Assembly (NCBI GenBank): GCA_026414545.1
Contig: JAOAIU010000003.1
Span: forward strand, 1-48,117
DNA: 48,117 nt
From: Candidatus Saccharicenans sp.
GTDB lineage: Bacteria; Acidobacteriota; Aminicenantia; Aminicenantales; Saccharicenantaceae
Direction: 5' to 3'
Shown here: piece after piece, positions 8,145 to 17,325 of the stretch
How positions within the stretch are numbered: the first letter of the stretch is position 1
Layout: each line of letters starts with the position of its first letter
Notes under the pieces: model-generated
Told to the model about the DNA's origin: nothing
Database searches by the model: none
What the model saw: only the letters and a program-made list of their open reading frames with translations
Made by a program: the position numbers and the translations under genes

Positions 8145-9353
8145 ATGAACGCTAAAAAAATCGTCAGTGCTCTGGTTTTGGGTCTGCTGCTTTTTTCGCT
8201 GCCGGGCCTTGGCCAGGAGAAATTCTCCGGGAGTTCGCTCCTGGATGACCTGGCCCGCTTAAAGAATTACCAGCGGCTGAGGATATCCAGCTACGACCGG
8301 AGCGGCAAGAATTCGGATTCTCTCAAGATTCAACCAGGAGAAACGGCCGAGCTGGCCAGGATCGATGGGGCGGGCATCATCACCCACATCTGGATTACCG
8401 TTTCCTGTCCCGACCCGATGATAAGGCGCAACGCGGTGCTGCGCATGTACTGGGACGGAGAAAAGAATCCCAGCGTGGAATGCCCGCTGGGCGATTTCTT
8501 TGGCCAGGGCTGGGGCGAGAAGTACAACTTTGTCAGCCTGCCCCTGGCCGTGTCTCCCGGAAACGGAAACGGCCTGAACAGTTATTTTCCCATGCCCTTC
8601 AGCAACGGGGCCCTTATCACCCTGGAGAATCAATCGGATCAGCCCATAAACGCTTTTTACTACTACGTCGATTACGAGAAACATAAAACTCTGCCGGCTG
8701 ACCTGGGACGCTTTCATGCCTTCTGGAACCGTGAACTGACCGACCCGGGCCAGGACGGAGAGAACGAGTGGTCGGTCCTCGGCCCGCAATCTCCCAACCT
8801 GGACGGAGCCGGCAACTATGTTATCGCCGATATCGAGGGCCGGGGACAGTTTGTCGGGATCAACTACTATGTGGACAATCCTTCCCCCATGTGGTACGGC
8901 GAGGGTGACGATATGTTCTTCATAGACGGTGAAAAGTGGCCCCCTTCGCTTCACGGAACCGGGACGGAAGACTTCTTCAATTCCTCCTGGAGCCCCAGGG
9001 AAATCTACCAGCATCCTTTCTTCGGTTACGCTCGGGTCAATCACGAAACCGGCTGGCTGGGCCGGACTCACTGCTACCGCTTCTTCCTGGAATCGCCCAT
9101 CACCTTTGCAAAATCGCTCAGGGCTACCATCGAACACGGACATAACAACTGCCTGGTTCTGGACCTGGTAACTGTGGCCTACTGGTATCAGAAAGAACCG
9201 CATAAACCCTTTCCTGCCTTGAGGCCAAAAGAGGAAAGGCAGAATCTGCCGCCTGTGGGCGTGGTGGAAATTCATCGCTGGCGGGAAGCCTGGCGCCAGT
9301 CTCAGGGTGGCGGCAAGCTCTGGGGGAATGAACGGAAAGAAGAAAAGAAGTAG
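8145..9353 (+). CDS. DUF2961 (GH172-like) exported protein
   Basis: A 402-residue precursor: signal peptide (MNAKK, hydrophobic core, cleavage near GLGQ-E), then a DUF2961 domain. Family landmarks visible are GAGIITHIWIT, the acidic LHGTGTEDFFNSSWSP loop, and the HCYRFF...IEHGHNN segment near the C-terminus. DUF2961 proteins are double-jelly-roll trimers, and characterised members (GH172) cleave fructofuranoside or arabinofuranoside linkages. The conserved Glu in GTED is a candidate catalytic residue (family knowledge, not proven here). Start chosen at the ATG after TTTGGAGGT; the frame is open for 88 codons upstream but overlaps the divergent SDR gene. The extracytoplasmic location fits polysaccharide turnover. 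Confidence 0.9.
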   Translation: MNAKKIVSALVLGLLLFSLPGLGQEKFSGSSLLDDLARLKNYQRLRISSYDRSGKNSDSLKIQPGETAELARIDGAGIITHIWITVSCPDPMIRRNAVLRMYWDGEKNPSVECPLGDFFGQGWGEKYNFVSLPLAVSPGNGNGLNSYFPMPFSNGALITLENQSDQPINAFYYYVDYEKHKTLPADLGRFHAFWNRELTDPGQDGENEWSVLGPQSPNLDGAGNYVIADIEGRGQFVGINYYVDNPSPMWYGEGDDMFFIDGEKWPPSLHGTGTEDFFNSSWSPREIYQHPFFGYARVNHETGWLGRTHCYRFFLESPITFAKSLRATIEHGHNNCLVLDLVTVAYWYQKEPHKPFPALRPKEERQNLPPVGVVEIHRWREAWRQSQGGGKLWGNERKEEKK

Positions 9354-9372
9354 ATAGAACAGCTGCGATGGT

Positions 9373-9411
9373 CAGCCCTGGTGGTGGTTTAGTTTATTAA
9401 ACCCGGGGCTG
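9373..9411. terminator. hairpin spanning convergent 3' ends
   Basis: Outer stem CAGCCC/GGGCTG (9373-9378 with 9406-9411) encloses an inner perfect stem GGTTTA-GTTTAT-TAAACC. It covers the stop codon of the lipid kinase and lies 20 bp past the DUF2961 stop. There is no T-run, so it is a candidate terminator or mRNA 3'-end protecting hairpin for both genes. Confidence 0.4.
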
Positions 9412-10368
9412 GCCCTCCGGTGCGTTTTCCTGGCTGACCAGAAACCGTTCGGCCTTTTTTCTGTTCCCGGTTACCTTGAGGGCGGCCGGTAATACCCTGA
9501 TCCGGACCGAGTCCAGTGAACCAAGGTATTCGCCGTTGTACTGGACCTCAAGGTCCTGTCCCTTGATTACCACTTCTCTGGCCTTGAAGTGCCTCAGTTT
9601 TTTCTGCACCCAGCCGAAGTAGATTAGGGGGAATAGAAAAATGTAAATCAGGGGAGGCATTTCGAAAAGTATGATATCGATATAACCATCGTCAAGCCTG
9701 GCCTGGGGTGCCACTAACCAGCTGTAGCCGAAGTAGTTGCTATTGCCAATCACACAGTCGAGAAAGCGGCTGGTTACGGTCAGGTTTTCGTACTGGCGAC
9801 CTTCCGGGTCGACTGCTTCCCGCAGCTCCAGGGTGTTCTCTTTTCTCCTGTAAAAAAGCAATTTGCGGGCAGCCAGCAGATGTCCTAAGAGTCCGGGAAT
9901 CGAATGCCTGAGTTTTTCTCCGGTGACCGCGGCCGTGGAGCCGACACTGGCGAAGGCCGCTACCCGGTTTTCTATCTGGATCAGGTCGATGTTGAAAATG
10001 TCGCCCTCGAGGACATACTTGATGGCCTTAAAGGGATTGCGGGGAATCCCCAGGGATTTTCGAAAAGCGTTTCCGCTGCCGAAGGGAATTACCCCGAACA
10101 CCACCTGGCCTTGCCGCCCAGACTCAAAAATACCCTGAAGGACGTCGGCTATAGTCCCGTCTCCGCCTACGGCCACCACCACATCGGCCGAGGCGCAGAT
10201 TGACCTGGTCATGGCCACCGTTTCCTCTTTGGTTTTGGGAGTATCAAGGCAACTGCCGGGCAACTTTTTGACCAGTTCGGCCCGGAGTCTCTTCCGTCTC
10301 TTCCAGCGCTTGTTGGCGGCCAGAGGGTTTATGAGACAAACGATTTTTCTGTTACTTGTGTTTTCCAT
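9397..10368 (-). CDS. diacylglycerol/lipid kinase family protein (YegS/DagK-like)
   Basis: A 323-residue cytoplasmic or membrane-peripheral kinase. The nucleotide-binding GGDGT loop (68-72) is preceded by NPLAANK near the N-terminus and followed by GVIPFGSGNAFRKSLGIP, the standard DAGK catalytic-domain series. The C-terminal half is beta-rich (DDGYIDIILFEM...), as in DgkB/YegS. The family phosphorylates diacylglycerol, sphingoid or related lipids with ATP. The start is the ATG at 10368; a GTG sits one codon upstream and the AAGGTGAT sequence overlaps the start, so initiation may be weak or non-canonical. It lies downstream of the large PHP gene on the same strand, but the 292-bp gap with two hairpins argues for a separate unit. 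Confidence 0.9.
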   Translation of the reverse strand: MENTSNRKIVCLINPLAANKRWKRRKRLRAELVKKLPGSCLDTPKTKEETVAMTRSICASADVVVAVGGDGTIADVLQGIFESGRQGQVVFGVIPFGSGNAFRKSLGIPRNPFKAIKYVLEGDIFNIDLIQIENRVAAFASVGSTAAVTGEKLRHSIPGLLGHLLAARKLLFYRRKENTLELREAVDPEGRQYENLTVTSRFLDCVIGNSNYFGYSWLVAPQARLDDGYIDIILFEMPPLIYIFLFPLIYFGWVQKKLRHFKAREVVIKGQDLEVQYNGEYLGSLDSVRIRVLPAALKVTGNRKKAERFLVSQENAPEGQPRV

Positions 10369-10660
10369 CACCTTAAAAAAAATTAAGCCCGAATTATTGA
10401 ATGAAACGCTGTTATTTTATATCACGGGTACCCAGAGCTGTCAAAGGGGACGGGTTCTATCGGTAGAACCCAGTCGGCGGGAAACTGGAGTTCGGTAGAA
10501 ATCCGGGAATATCAAGACCCGGGCGGGCCGCAATTTTCGCCGCTGGAAAAGATCGTTCTTTGCTTGAGTTCTATTACAAAATAGCGATTGTCAAAACCAG
10601 GTTAAACTGGCCTCTTCCTTCGGGAAGCCAGGCCAACAGCCAGGGATTGCTTTATGGGTT
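10369..10660. other. 292-bp intergenic region with two strong hairpins
   Basis: No plausible gene. It contains a perfect 8-bp hairpin GGGTTCTA-TCGG-TAGAACCC (10452-10471) and an 11-bp UUCG-type hairpin (10608-10635; TGGCCTCTTCC, loop TTCG, GGAAG, two-base bulge, AGGCCA). The second lies about 25 bp after the stop of the PHP gene and could be its transcript end, although no T-run follows. The first could belong to the lipid-kinase leader. Confidence 0.45.
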
Positions 10661-13135
10661 CTAGCTCCGGTCCTTAGATTTTGTTATTTCTCTTGGGCGG
10701 GGAGGCTCAAAGCTACCGTTGCCATCCACGTCTATAAAAACGGGGTTGGTAATGGCGTAGGGCAGAGCTGCTTCTTCGGCCTCTCCGTTTCTGGCCGGCT
10801 GTTGAACCACGGGATAAAGTGATTGCGTTCCAACAACTTCGACCACCAGGTAAGCATCAGTCTTGAGCTCGATGTCCACTTTCCGGTCGAATTTCTCTGC
10901 TTCCACGGCCGGAGTCCCGACGGGAAAAACTATTTTTCTCTCTCCGTTGACAATGACTCTGACCTCGCTAACCTCTATCCAGGGGGCGGACTGAACCCGG
11001 ATTCTGGCTCTGACCTTGCCGTCGCGGTCGGTAAGCTGGTCTCCTGGCCGGTACTTGCTGTTAACCGTAAATTCGACCAGCGGCCCGTTGGTCACGAAAG
11101 ACTGGCCCTTTTTTAAAGCCGAGGCCAGGTCTTCCCAGCTCAGGTCTTTGATTTTTTTCGGACAGCGCACCACCACCCGGGAATATCCTGGCTCGCCGCC
11201 TACCGCTCCGTGAGAATCAGAAGAGCCGACCGCCGGGATGCGGAAACCCTTGTTCAACAGGTTTAGCCAATCGGTTACAGCCTGGTCATTTCCCCGGTGG
11301 AAGCTGGCTCCGTTCATGATTTCAAGCAGGTCAAAGGCCAGTTCCAGGTCGCCCGAAGCCGAGTCGGCTGTTTTCTTATCGAGGCCTGTATTATCGAAAT
11401 AACCAAGGTCTCCGGCCCGGGGATGGTTGAGCTGCAGAAGGGACGTCGGGTTTTTCTGGCGGCAGGCATGGAACAGGTCGGCTACCTTTTCAAAAACGGG
11501 AATGATAGCTCCTCTGGTTTTTTCTTCCGGCCTGAGGACGAGGGGATAGTTGTTGAAGTGCAGGTAATTGTTTAGTGGCGTGACCTCGACGCCCGGGAAA
11601 ACCCGGAGATAATCGCCGAGCCTCAGCCTGTCTAATTCCGGTTGATAATCAGTAACATAGTTGTGGTCGGTGGCAATGGCCACATCCAGGTTTTCAGCCG
11701 CAATCGACCTGAGCCTTTCTGCCACTCCCAGCGTTCCGTCAGAGTTGGTGGTATGAAGGTGGGGGTCGACGGAAATATAGCCCTTGAGGTTAACCGCCTT
11801 TTCCAGCTGGAAGGTAAGCTCGCCTCTCTGCCCGGACAGAACTTCAACCACCTGGAACTCCCTGGTATAGAAAGGTCCGTAAGAGGCTACGAGCAGATAG
11901 CGGCCGGCAGCCAGTTCTATTTCCAGGGGCTGGGGGTGGAGATAAACCGAATTCTTAAACCTTTCCCAGCTGCGGCCACTCTCCACCGGGTTCTCGGGCG
12001 CAAAATAAGGGGTCCTGGTTCCCTCCAGCCCGAAGACCGAAATTTTTCCGGGGAGGGGCTTTCCTTTCCTGTCAATTAACTTGAGCCTGAGGCTTCCCAG
12101 GGCCGGGCGCACCAGTTCAACCTGGTGGTTGCCGGTCTTGGTTACCCGAACCGTCCTTTCCACGACGGCCGGGAAGAAGTGAGCCCGGAAGCGGTAGGTT
12201 CCTTCGGGCAGGAGGATTTTCATCTGGCCGTCTCCCCGGGAATAATTCCTGAAGAAAACCGAGGACGACAGGACTTCTTCCACCACAACTTCAGCCGGGG
12301 CCTCACGGTCGTTTTTCAGGCTGATTTCTACCGGGACTGCGTCTTTTTTCAGCAGACCGAAAACAGCGGATAGAAGGTCGAAAACATCTTTCCGGACGAT
12401 TAGAGCGTAGTTAAACTCTATCACCTGTCCCGGCAGGAGTTGTCCGGGCAGTTCGACCGGCCGGCTGCCCAGGTTTACCCAGCCCAGATAAAGGGCCTTT
12501 TTCTGATAGACCCGGAAATTCAGGTCGGGGAAATATTCCCGGTTGTAAGGATTGAAATTGTAAGAGTGCAGGGCGTTAAAATAAAGAGATAGGGACAGTT
12601 GGCTGATGGGTTTCTGGCCGCTGTTGCGGAAGGAGCTCCTGATGATGACCTGACCTTTTTCGGGCGGGATGATATAACTGGTGTTGATGACAGCCTTTTC
12701 CCCGTTTTTGCCTTCGAAATCGGCTTTAAGTTCCATGGTCAGGGGAGAGCTCCTAGTCTTGGGAGCAGTAACCTTGACCACCGTGTAGCCTGGATAATAA
12801 TAATTGAGGTTCGTTCTGACCTGCACCTGGCCGGCCACAATTTTATTCCCTGACGGGGAATCGGCCGGCACCAGGGCCAGCAGGGCTCCACGGCCGTCGG
12901 GTTGCGGATAATATCTTATTTCGGTGAGGTCTCGCGGTTCAGTGGCAATGAGATAAAGATATTTTCCGTCATTAACCAGGTAATCGCCGGCCCTGGCCAG
13001 CAAAGACAATTCGCCGGGCAGTTCTTCCGCCCGGCTAACCTTTTTCAGCTCGACGGCTGCTTCCAGCCGGGCGGCCAGGCCAAGCACCAGGAGAATGGTC
13101 AGGGCCAGGGTGGTTGTTCTATAAAGCCGTTTCAT
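10661..13135 (-). CDS. large exported CehA/McbA-type PHP-domain metallohydrolase
   Basis: An 824-residue precursor with a signal peptide (MKRLYRTTTLALTILLVLGL, cleavage near LEA-A). The first 450 residues are beta-rich, including a carboxypeptidase-regulatory-like stretch (about 380-450). A PHP metal-dependent hydrolase domain follows, with metal-ligand motifs DPHLHTTNSDG (about 457), ATDHN (about 487), PGVEVT, LNHP and SSDSHG (about 638). A short beta domain ends the protein. This matches the CehA/McbA family, whose founding members hydrolyse carbamate pesticides; natural substrates of exported members are mostly unknown. The start is the ATG at 13135, after GGAGGTAATT; a further 40 in-frame upstream codons overlap the divergent promoter region. 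Single-gene unit, divergent from the GNAT-like gene. Confidence 0.85.
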   Translation of the reverse strand: MKRLYRTTTLALTILLVLGLAARLEAAVELKKVSRAEELPGELSLLARAGDYLVNDGKYLYLIATEPRDLTEIRYYPQPDGRGALLALVPADSPSGNKIVAGQVQVRTNLNYYYPGYTVVKVTAPKTRSSPLTMELKADFEGKNGEKAVINTSYIIPPEKGQVIIRSSFRNSGQKPISQLSLSLYFNALHSYNFNPYNREYFPDLNFRVYQKKALYLGWVNLGSRPVELPGQLLPGQVIEFNYALIVRKDVFDLLSAVFGLLKKDAVPVEISLKNDREAPAEVVVEEVLSSSVFFRNYSRGDGQMKILLPEGTYRFRAHFFPAVVERTVRVTKTGNHQVELVRPALGSLRLKLIDRKGKPLPGKISVFGLEGTRTPYFAPENPVESGRSWERFKNSVYLHPQPLEIELAAGRYLLVASYGPFYTREFQVVEVLSGQRGELTFQLEKAVNLKGYISVDPHLHTTNSDGTLGVAERLRSIAAENLDVAIATDHNYVTDYQPELDRLRLGDYLRVFPGVEVTPLNNYLHFNNYPLVLRPEEKTRGAIIPVFEKVADLFHACRQKNPTSLLQLNHPRAGDLGYFDNTGLDKKTADSASGDLELAFDLLEIMNGASFHRGNDQAVTDWLNLLNKGFRIPAVGSSDSHGAVGGEPGYSRVVVRCPKKIKDLSWEDLASALKKGQSFVTNGPLVEFTVNSKYRPGDQLTDRDGKVRARIRVQSAPWIEVSEVRVIVNGERKIVFPVGTPAVEAEKFDRKVDIELKTDAYLVVEVVGTQSLYPVVQQPARNGEAEEAALPYAITNPVFIDVDGNGSFEPPRPREITKSKDRS

Positions 13136-13226
13136 AATTACCTCCATGTGAGTATTCGACATCTTATCAAAAATCAACTCATTCATAAATTCATTTTTAT
13201 GAAGGAAATGATAAAATTGAACTGCC

Positions 13227-14201
13227 ATGTTAAAGCTGCCGGAAAAAATCGTCAAAATAAGAGACCGGGAATTCTTATTCAGGGTGGAAGACAGCCCTCA
13301 GGCCGCCGACTATAAGAAATACGAAGACCTGCGCCAGGAGGTCTGGCAGTTCGCCGAAGACCATATGGCTGGCACCAGGAATCTGCTCTGCGAAAATTTT
13401 CTGCACGAAGGGAGCAGCCTGTTTCTGGGCGTGTTTGAGCAGGCCCAGGATGGCCGTTTTATCCTGGACGGTCAACACCTGGTGGGATTCAGCTACGGCT
13501 TTGTCGGGCTGAAGGATAAATCCCTGGGTTTTGACCGGCCCTCCAACCTTTGGTTTTATTCCCAGTTTCTGGGAGTCCGGCCAGACCGGTTAAATTATGG
13601 ACTGGGAATTATGATCAAAGAGTTTCAGCGAGAAGTGTTACTGGAGGTCCTGCACCTCGAGACGGTGGTCTGCACTTACGATCCGCTGACCGCAGTCAAC
13701 GCCTACCGCAATGTCCGCCACTTCGGGATGAAGGTCCTGGAGTACCGGGTAGCGCCTTATGGAGAGTACGGAGGACGCCTCAACCGACAGGATGTCCCCT
13801 CGGACCGCTTTTTCATGAGCTGGAATCTGAGGGAAAATTTTTCAGCCCCGGTGCCGGACCCCGAGGTCGGAGAGCAGATCGGACGTTGGCCCCAGGCCAT
13901 CCGCGTGGAGTACCGGGAGATAGAGACAGAAAAGGGCCGGGCTACACTGGAGGTAGCTGCCGGTCCGTTTCTGGACCTGGAAGATGAATATCTCCTGGTG
14001 CCGGTTCCGGCTGATTTCTACCTGATGCTGAACCTGACTGATATTGAGGACCCTGGAGTTCGTCGGATACCGGTCAACTGGCGTTTTCAGACCAGAGAAG
14101 CTTTCCTGCATTACTTCGGGCGTGGCTACAGGGTGGTGGATTTTTTGAAATCGGAAACCGGGACAAGAAAATGCTGTTACCTGCTAAAGCGAAACCGGTG
14201 A
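13227..14201 (+). CDS. GNAT-superfamily-like acetyltransferase (COG3375 type)
   Basis: A 324-residue soluble protein. The central segment has the features of predicted GNAT acetyltransferases of the COG3375 type: a strand ending LGVRPDRLNYGLGIMIKEFQ (acetyl-CoA binding region), VVCTYDPLTAVNAYRNVRHFG, then YGEYGGRLNRQDVPSDRFFMSW. The family substrate is unknown. In some genomes relatives sit near amino-acid metabolism genes (o-succinylbenzoate or racemase neighbours), but the neighbours here give no clue. The start is the ATG at 13227 with no clear ribosome site. The mRNA may have a short leader, because an AT-rich -10-like GATAAAAT lies immediately upstream. Confidence 0.75.
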   Translation: MLKLPEKIVKIRDREFLFRVEDSPQAADYKKYEDLRQEVWQFAEDHMAGTRNLLCENFLHEGSSLFLGVFEQAQDGRFILDGQHLVGFSYGFVGLKDKSLGFDRPSNLWFYSQFLGVRPDRLNYGLGIMIKEFQREVLLEVLHLETVVCTYDPLTAVNAYRNVRHFGMKVLEYRVAPYGEYGGRLNRQDVPSDRFFMSWNLRENFSAPVPDPEVGEQIGRWPQAIRVEYREIETEKGRATLEVAAGPFLDLEDEYLLVPVPADFYLMLNLTDIEDPGVRRIPVNWRFQTREAFLHYFGRGYRVVDFLKSETGTRKCCYLLKRNR

Positions 14202-14241
14202 CCTCAGGATAAAAAAATAGTGCCCTCCCGGCTGCGGCTTT

Positions 14242-14249
14242 GCTATAAT
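14242..14249 (+). promoter_or_regulatory. extended -10 promoter for the M19 dipeptidase
   Basis: TGCTATAAT is a perfect extended -10 element (TGnTATAAT) about 70 bp before the dipeptidase start. No good -35 is visible, which is usual for extended -10 promoters. Confidence 0.55.
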
Positions 14250-14317
14250 CTGGTTCTTTGAGCAAGACCACGATGAACGCAGGCGCCGGTAGTCGTCCGG
14301 CCCTGGAAAGGATGACC

Positions 14318-15598
14318 ATGTTTCATCACCAATCCCGAACAAATAAGTTGCTGATAGTGTCAGCGGTACTGTTCTCAGCCTTTTTATTTCAATCCTGCCG
14401 CCGGCCCGGGGTCGAAGTTTCGGCCCAGGACCTTGAGCTCAGGGCCCGGGCCCTACATCAAAAAATTGTTACGGTGGATACTCACTGTGACGCGGCCATG
14501 CGGCTTCTTCAGGGCGACTGGAATCCAGCTGAAAGGCACGACCCGGCCGCTCCCGGCAGCAGCAAGATTGACCTGCCCCGGATGAAAGAGGGCGGACTGG
14601 ATGCCGAGTTTTTTGCTGCCTTTGTCGGTCAGGGGCCGCGGACCGATGAAGGCTATGCCCAGGCCAGGAAAAGGACCGAAGAACTTATCCGGGCGGTCAG
14701 GAGAATGGTCGAGGCCAACAGTTCCATCATCGGGCTGGCCCTGAATCCGGAAGAAGCCTACAGATTAAAGAAACAGGGACGGCTGACGGCTTTCCTGGGA
14801 ATAGAAAACGGTTATGCCATCGGCCGGGACCTGGGACTGATCAAACATTTCTATGATCTCGGTGTTCGCTATATAACACTCTGCCATTCCTCGGATAATG
14901 ACATCTGTGATTCCTCTACCGACCGCGCCGAGCCGGAAGATAAGGGTTTGAGCGACTTCGGTCGCCAGGTGGTCAGGGAATGCAACCGGCTGGGGATGAT
15001 CGTGGATATTTCTCATGCCTCCGACCGGAGCTTCTTTGATGTTCTGCAGACCAGCCAGGCTCCAGTCATAGCCTCGCACTCCTGCGCCCGGGCTGTCTGT
15101 GATAACCCCAGGAACCTGACCGATGATATGATTAAGGCCCTGGCAGCCAGGGGCGGGGTAATACAGATCTGCTTCCTTTCGGCCTATGTCAAGAAACCAC
15201 GGCCCAACCCGGAAAGGGACAAGGCCCTGGCTGAGTTCCGGGCCAAGTACGGCAACTGGAGAAATATCCAGGATGAAGAGCAGCGCCGGAAGATCATGGA
15301 AGAGATGCAGGAACTAAACCGCCGGTATCCGGCTGACCTGGCCACCGTCCAGGATCTGGTTGACCATATCGACCACGTGGTCAAGCTGGTCGGAGTGGAC
15401 TATGTGGGCATCGGGACTGACTTTGACGGTGGCGGTGGAGTTGTCGGCTGCAACGATGTCAGCCAGATGATAAACGTTACGGTCGAGCTGCTGCGCCGGG
15501 GCTACAGCCAGAAAGACATAGAAAAAATCTGGGGGAAGAATTTCTTCCGGGTCTTTGACGAAGTCCGGGCAGTGGCCAGAAAGTTAAACCGGTCCTGA
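14318..15598 (+). CDS. membrane dipeptidase (peptidase M19), predicted lipoprotein
   Basis: A 426-residue M19 dipeptidase. Zinc-site motifs are in order: VDTHCD (His and Asp ligands) near residue 50, FLGIENGYA (bridging Glu), DISHASD, ASHSCARAV and GIGTDFDG. M19 enzymes hydrolyse dipeptides, often with D-residues or beta-lactam-like bonds. The N-terminus is a signal peptide with a lipobox-like LFQSC, Cys27 being the probable lipidation site, so it should be membrane-anchored outside the cytoplasm. Of the possible starts (TTG 14258, ATG 14312, ATG 14318) the last has the best ribosome site (GGAAAGG, 6-bp spacer). It fits the many exported peptidases in the window. Confidence 0.92.
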   Translation: MFHHQSRTNKLLIVSAVLFSAFLFQSCRRPGVEVSAQDLELRARALHQKIVTVDTHCDAAMRLLQGDWNPAERHDPAAPGSSKIDLPRMKEGGLDAEFFAAFVGQGPRTDEGYAQARKRTEELIRAVRRMVEANSSIIGLALNPEEAYRLKKQGRLTAFLGIENGYAIGRDLGLIKHFYDLGVRYITLCHSSDNDICDSSTDRAEPEDKGLSDFGRQVVRECNRLGMIVDISHASDRSFFDVLQTSQAPVIASHSCARAVCDNPRNLTDDMIKALAARGGVIQICFLSAYVKKPRPNPERDKALAEFRAKYGNWRNIQDEEQRRKIMEEMQELNRRYPADLATVQDLVDHIDHVVKLVGVDYVGIGTDFDGGGGVVGCNDVSQMINVTVELLRRGYSQKDIEKIWGKNFFRVFDEVRAVARKLNRS

Positions 15599-15708
15599 AA
15601 CTGAACCCCGGGATGCGGTTGAACGGTGGCAGGAACAGCCGGCCAATAATCACCCCGCCCATGTTTCCGGATGATTTTAAGGAGAGTTTAGGCTATTATT
15701 AATAGGCA

Positions 15709-17325
15709 ATGGAATGTTCCGTGAGGACTCCCGGGCGGTTGGCAGGCCTGGTCGTCCTGCTGGTCCTGGCAGGATTGCTGGCTCTTGGCCTGTCCCTGGT
15801 CGCTTCTGTCCAGGAGGAAACCCCCAGGCCCAAGCCAGGGGGAGAACTCCGGGTCAGGCCCTACGGTCTGGCCTTAAATACCGACCTGGATCCGGCTGGA
15901 AGCGGTTATTCCCTGGTGGTGGAAAACCTTTATGAAGGCCTGGTCCGGCTGGACCAGAATCTGAACATAATGCCCGGCCTGGCCGACTACTGGTCAGTAT
16001 CGGAAAACGGACGAAAAGTCACCTTTTACCTTAGAAAGCAGGCCGTTTTTCATAATGGCCAGGGAGTTACTGCCTCCGACGTCAAGTTTTCATACGAAAG
16101 GCTTTTTCGGCTGAAGAGTCGACCCGTTTTTTTCGAGTTCGCTAGCAGAATAGAAGGGGGAGAGGAGTTCTGGAAGGGGCTGGCGGCTGAGGTCAGCGGG
16201 CTAAAGGTGGTTGATGATAAAGTCCTTGAGATTTATTGGAAGCAACCTGGTATTACCAATTTCTATTTCCTGGCGGCCGGTTTTGCCGGGATTCTTCCCG
16301 CCGGCCCGGTTCAGTCCCAGAAAAAAAGATTTTTTGACAGGCCGATCGGAGCCGGTCCCTTCAAGTTCGATTACTGGCTGCGAGACAGGCGTCTGAATAT
16401 CATCGGTATCAGGCTGGTCAGGAATGATGATTATTTTACCAGGAAACCGTTCCTGGAAGCGGTGGAGGTCAGTCCCTTCTTCCAGCTGGAAGATTTTTTC
16501 CAGAATGAAATCCAGGTTATTCCTTACCTGACCTTCAGGATATCCAGGGATAAATATCAAATTCTGGAAAGCAATCTTCTTCAGCTGAATTATCTTTTTT
16601 TTAGCTGCCACCTGCCGCCCTTTGACCGCCCCGATGTCCGCCAGGCCTTGAAAGCCTTTGTGGAAAAAAGGCAGCTGGCCGGTTTGGCTTCGACCACGGC
16701 CAATTATTGCCAGCCGATGGATAGCTATATACCACCTTTCCTCCCGGGTTTTATGCCCGACAGCAGCGGGCGGGAGCAAAACCTGAGTCAGGTACTCAAA
16801 GTCCTGGAAGAAGCTGGACTGGGTCGGGTGGACAGGCCCCTGGTGGTCAACGCCTTCTTCGAGGTGGCCAACAAAGACCTCATCCCAAAAATCTACGAGT
16901 TCCTGAGGGATGAATTAAAACCAGCCGGCATCAAACTGGAGCTTAAGTTAAATTATTCTGCCGAAGAACTGGCCCTGAGCAGCACTCCCTATGTCTACTA
17001 CCTGGAATGGAGCCCCGACCTGCCCGACCCGGAATTTATTCTCCGGCCCCTGTTTCATTCGGGTGGCTTCCCCAACCGGGACCTGTTTCATTACCGGAAC
17101 CAGAAGGTTGATGAGCTGCTGGAACTTCAAAAGAATGGCCTGAGCTTTGAACGCCGGATAAACCTCTTCAGGGAAGTTGAAAAAATCCTGCAAGCCGACG
17201 CCCCGGCCCTGCCGCTCTTTTTTCATAAGCAGAGGCTGGCTTACCAGCCTTATCTGAAAAACCTTAAGGCCCAGCCCCAGGGCCTGCTCTGTTTGAATCT
17301 GCGGGATGCCTGGATGGACCGATGA
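15709..17325 (+). CDS. peptide/oligosaccharide-type ABC substrate-binding protein (SBP_bac_5), likely sensory
   Basis: A 538-residue exported protein: hydrophobic N-terminal segment (residues 10-32), then a family-5 solute-binding fold. Landmarks are PGGELRV, LYEGLVRLDQNLNIMPGLADYW, VTFYLRKQAVFHNGQGVTASDVKFSYERL and GAGPFKF, and a C-terminal LPLFFHKQRLAYQP. Such proteins bind oligopeptides or sugars in the periplasm for an ABC importer, but no permease or ATPase genes are nearby. Its stop overlaps the start of a membrane histidine kinase by 4 bp (ATGA). It therefore probably delivers the ligand signal to that kinase (inference). The ATG at 15709 immediately follows in-frame stops and has no ribosome site within 15 bp; an AAGGAGAG lies about 25 bp upstream. 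Confidence 0.88.
   Translation: MECSVRTPGRLAGLVVLLVLAGLLALGLSLVASVQEETPRPKPGGELRVRPYGLALNTDLDPAGSGYSLVVENLYEGLVRLDQNLNIMPGLADYWSVSENGRKVTFYLRKQAVFHNGQGVTASDVKFSYERLFRLKSRPVFFEFASRIEGGEEFWKGLAAEVSGLKVVDDKVLEIYWKQPGITNFYFLAAGFAGILPAGPVQSQKKRFFDRPIGAGPFKFDYWLRDRRLNIIGIRLVRNDDYFTRKPFLEAVEVSPFFQLEDFFQNEIQVIPYLTFRISRDKYQILESNLLQLNYLFFSCHLPPFDRPDVRQALKAFVEKRQLAGLASTTANYCQPMDSYIPPFLPGFMPDSSGREQNLSQVLKVLEEAGLGRVDRPLVVNAFFEVANKDLIPKIYEFLRDELKPAGIKLELKLNYSAEELALSSTPYVYYLEWSPDLPDPEFILRPLFHSGGFPNRDLFHYRNQKVDELLELQKNGLSFERRINLFREVEKILQADAPALPLFFHKQRLAYQPYLKNLKAQPQGLLCLNLRDAWMDR

Noticed and set aside
8259-9275. 338-codon open frame antisense to the DUF2961 gene
   Set aside because: Shadow frame; the sense strand has a signal peptide, family motifs and a ribosome site.
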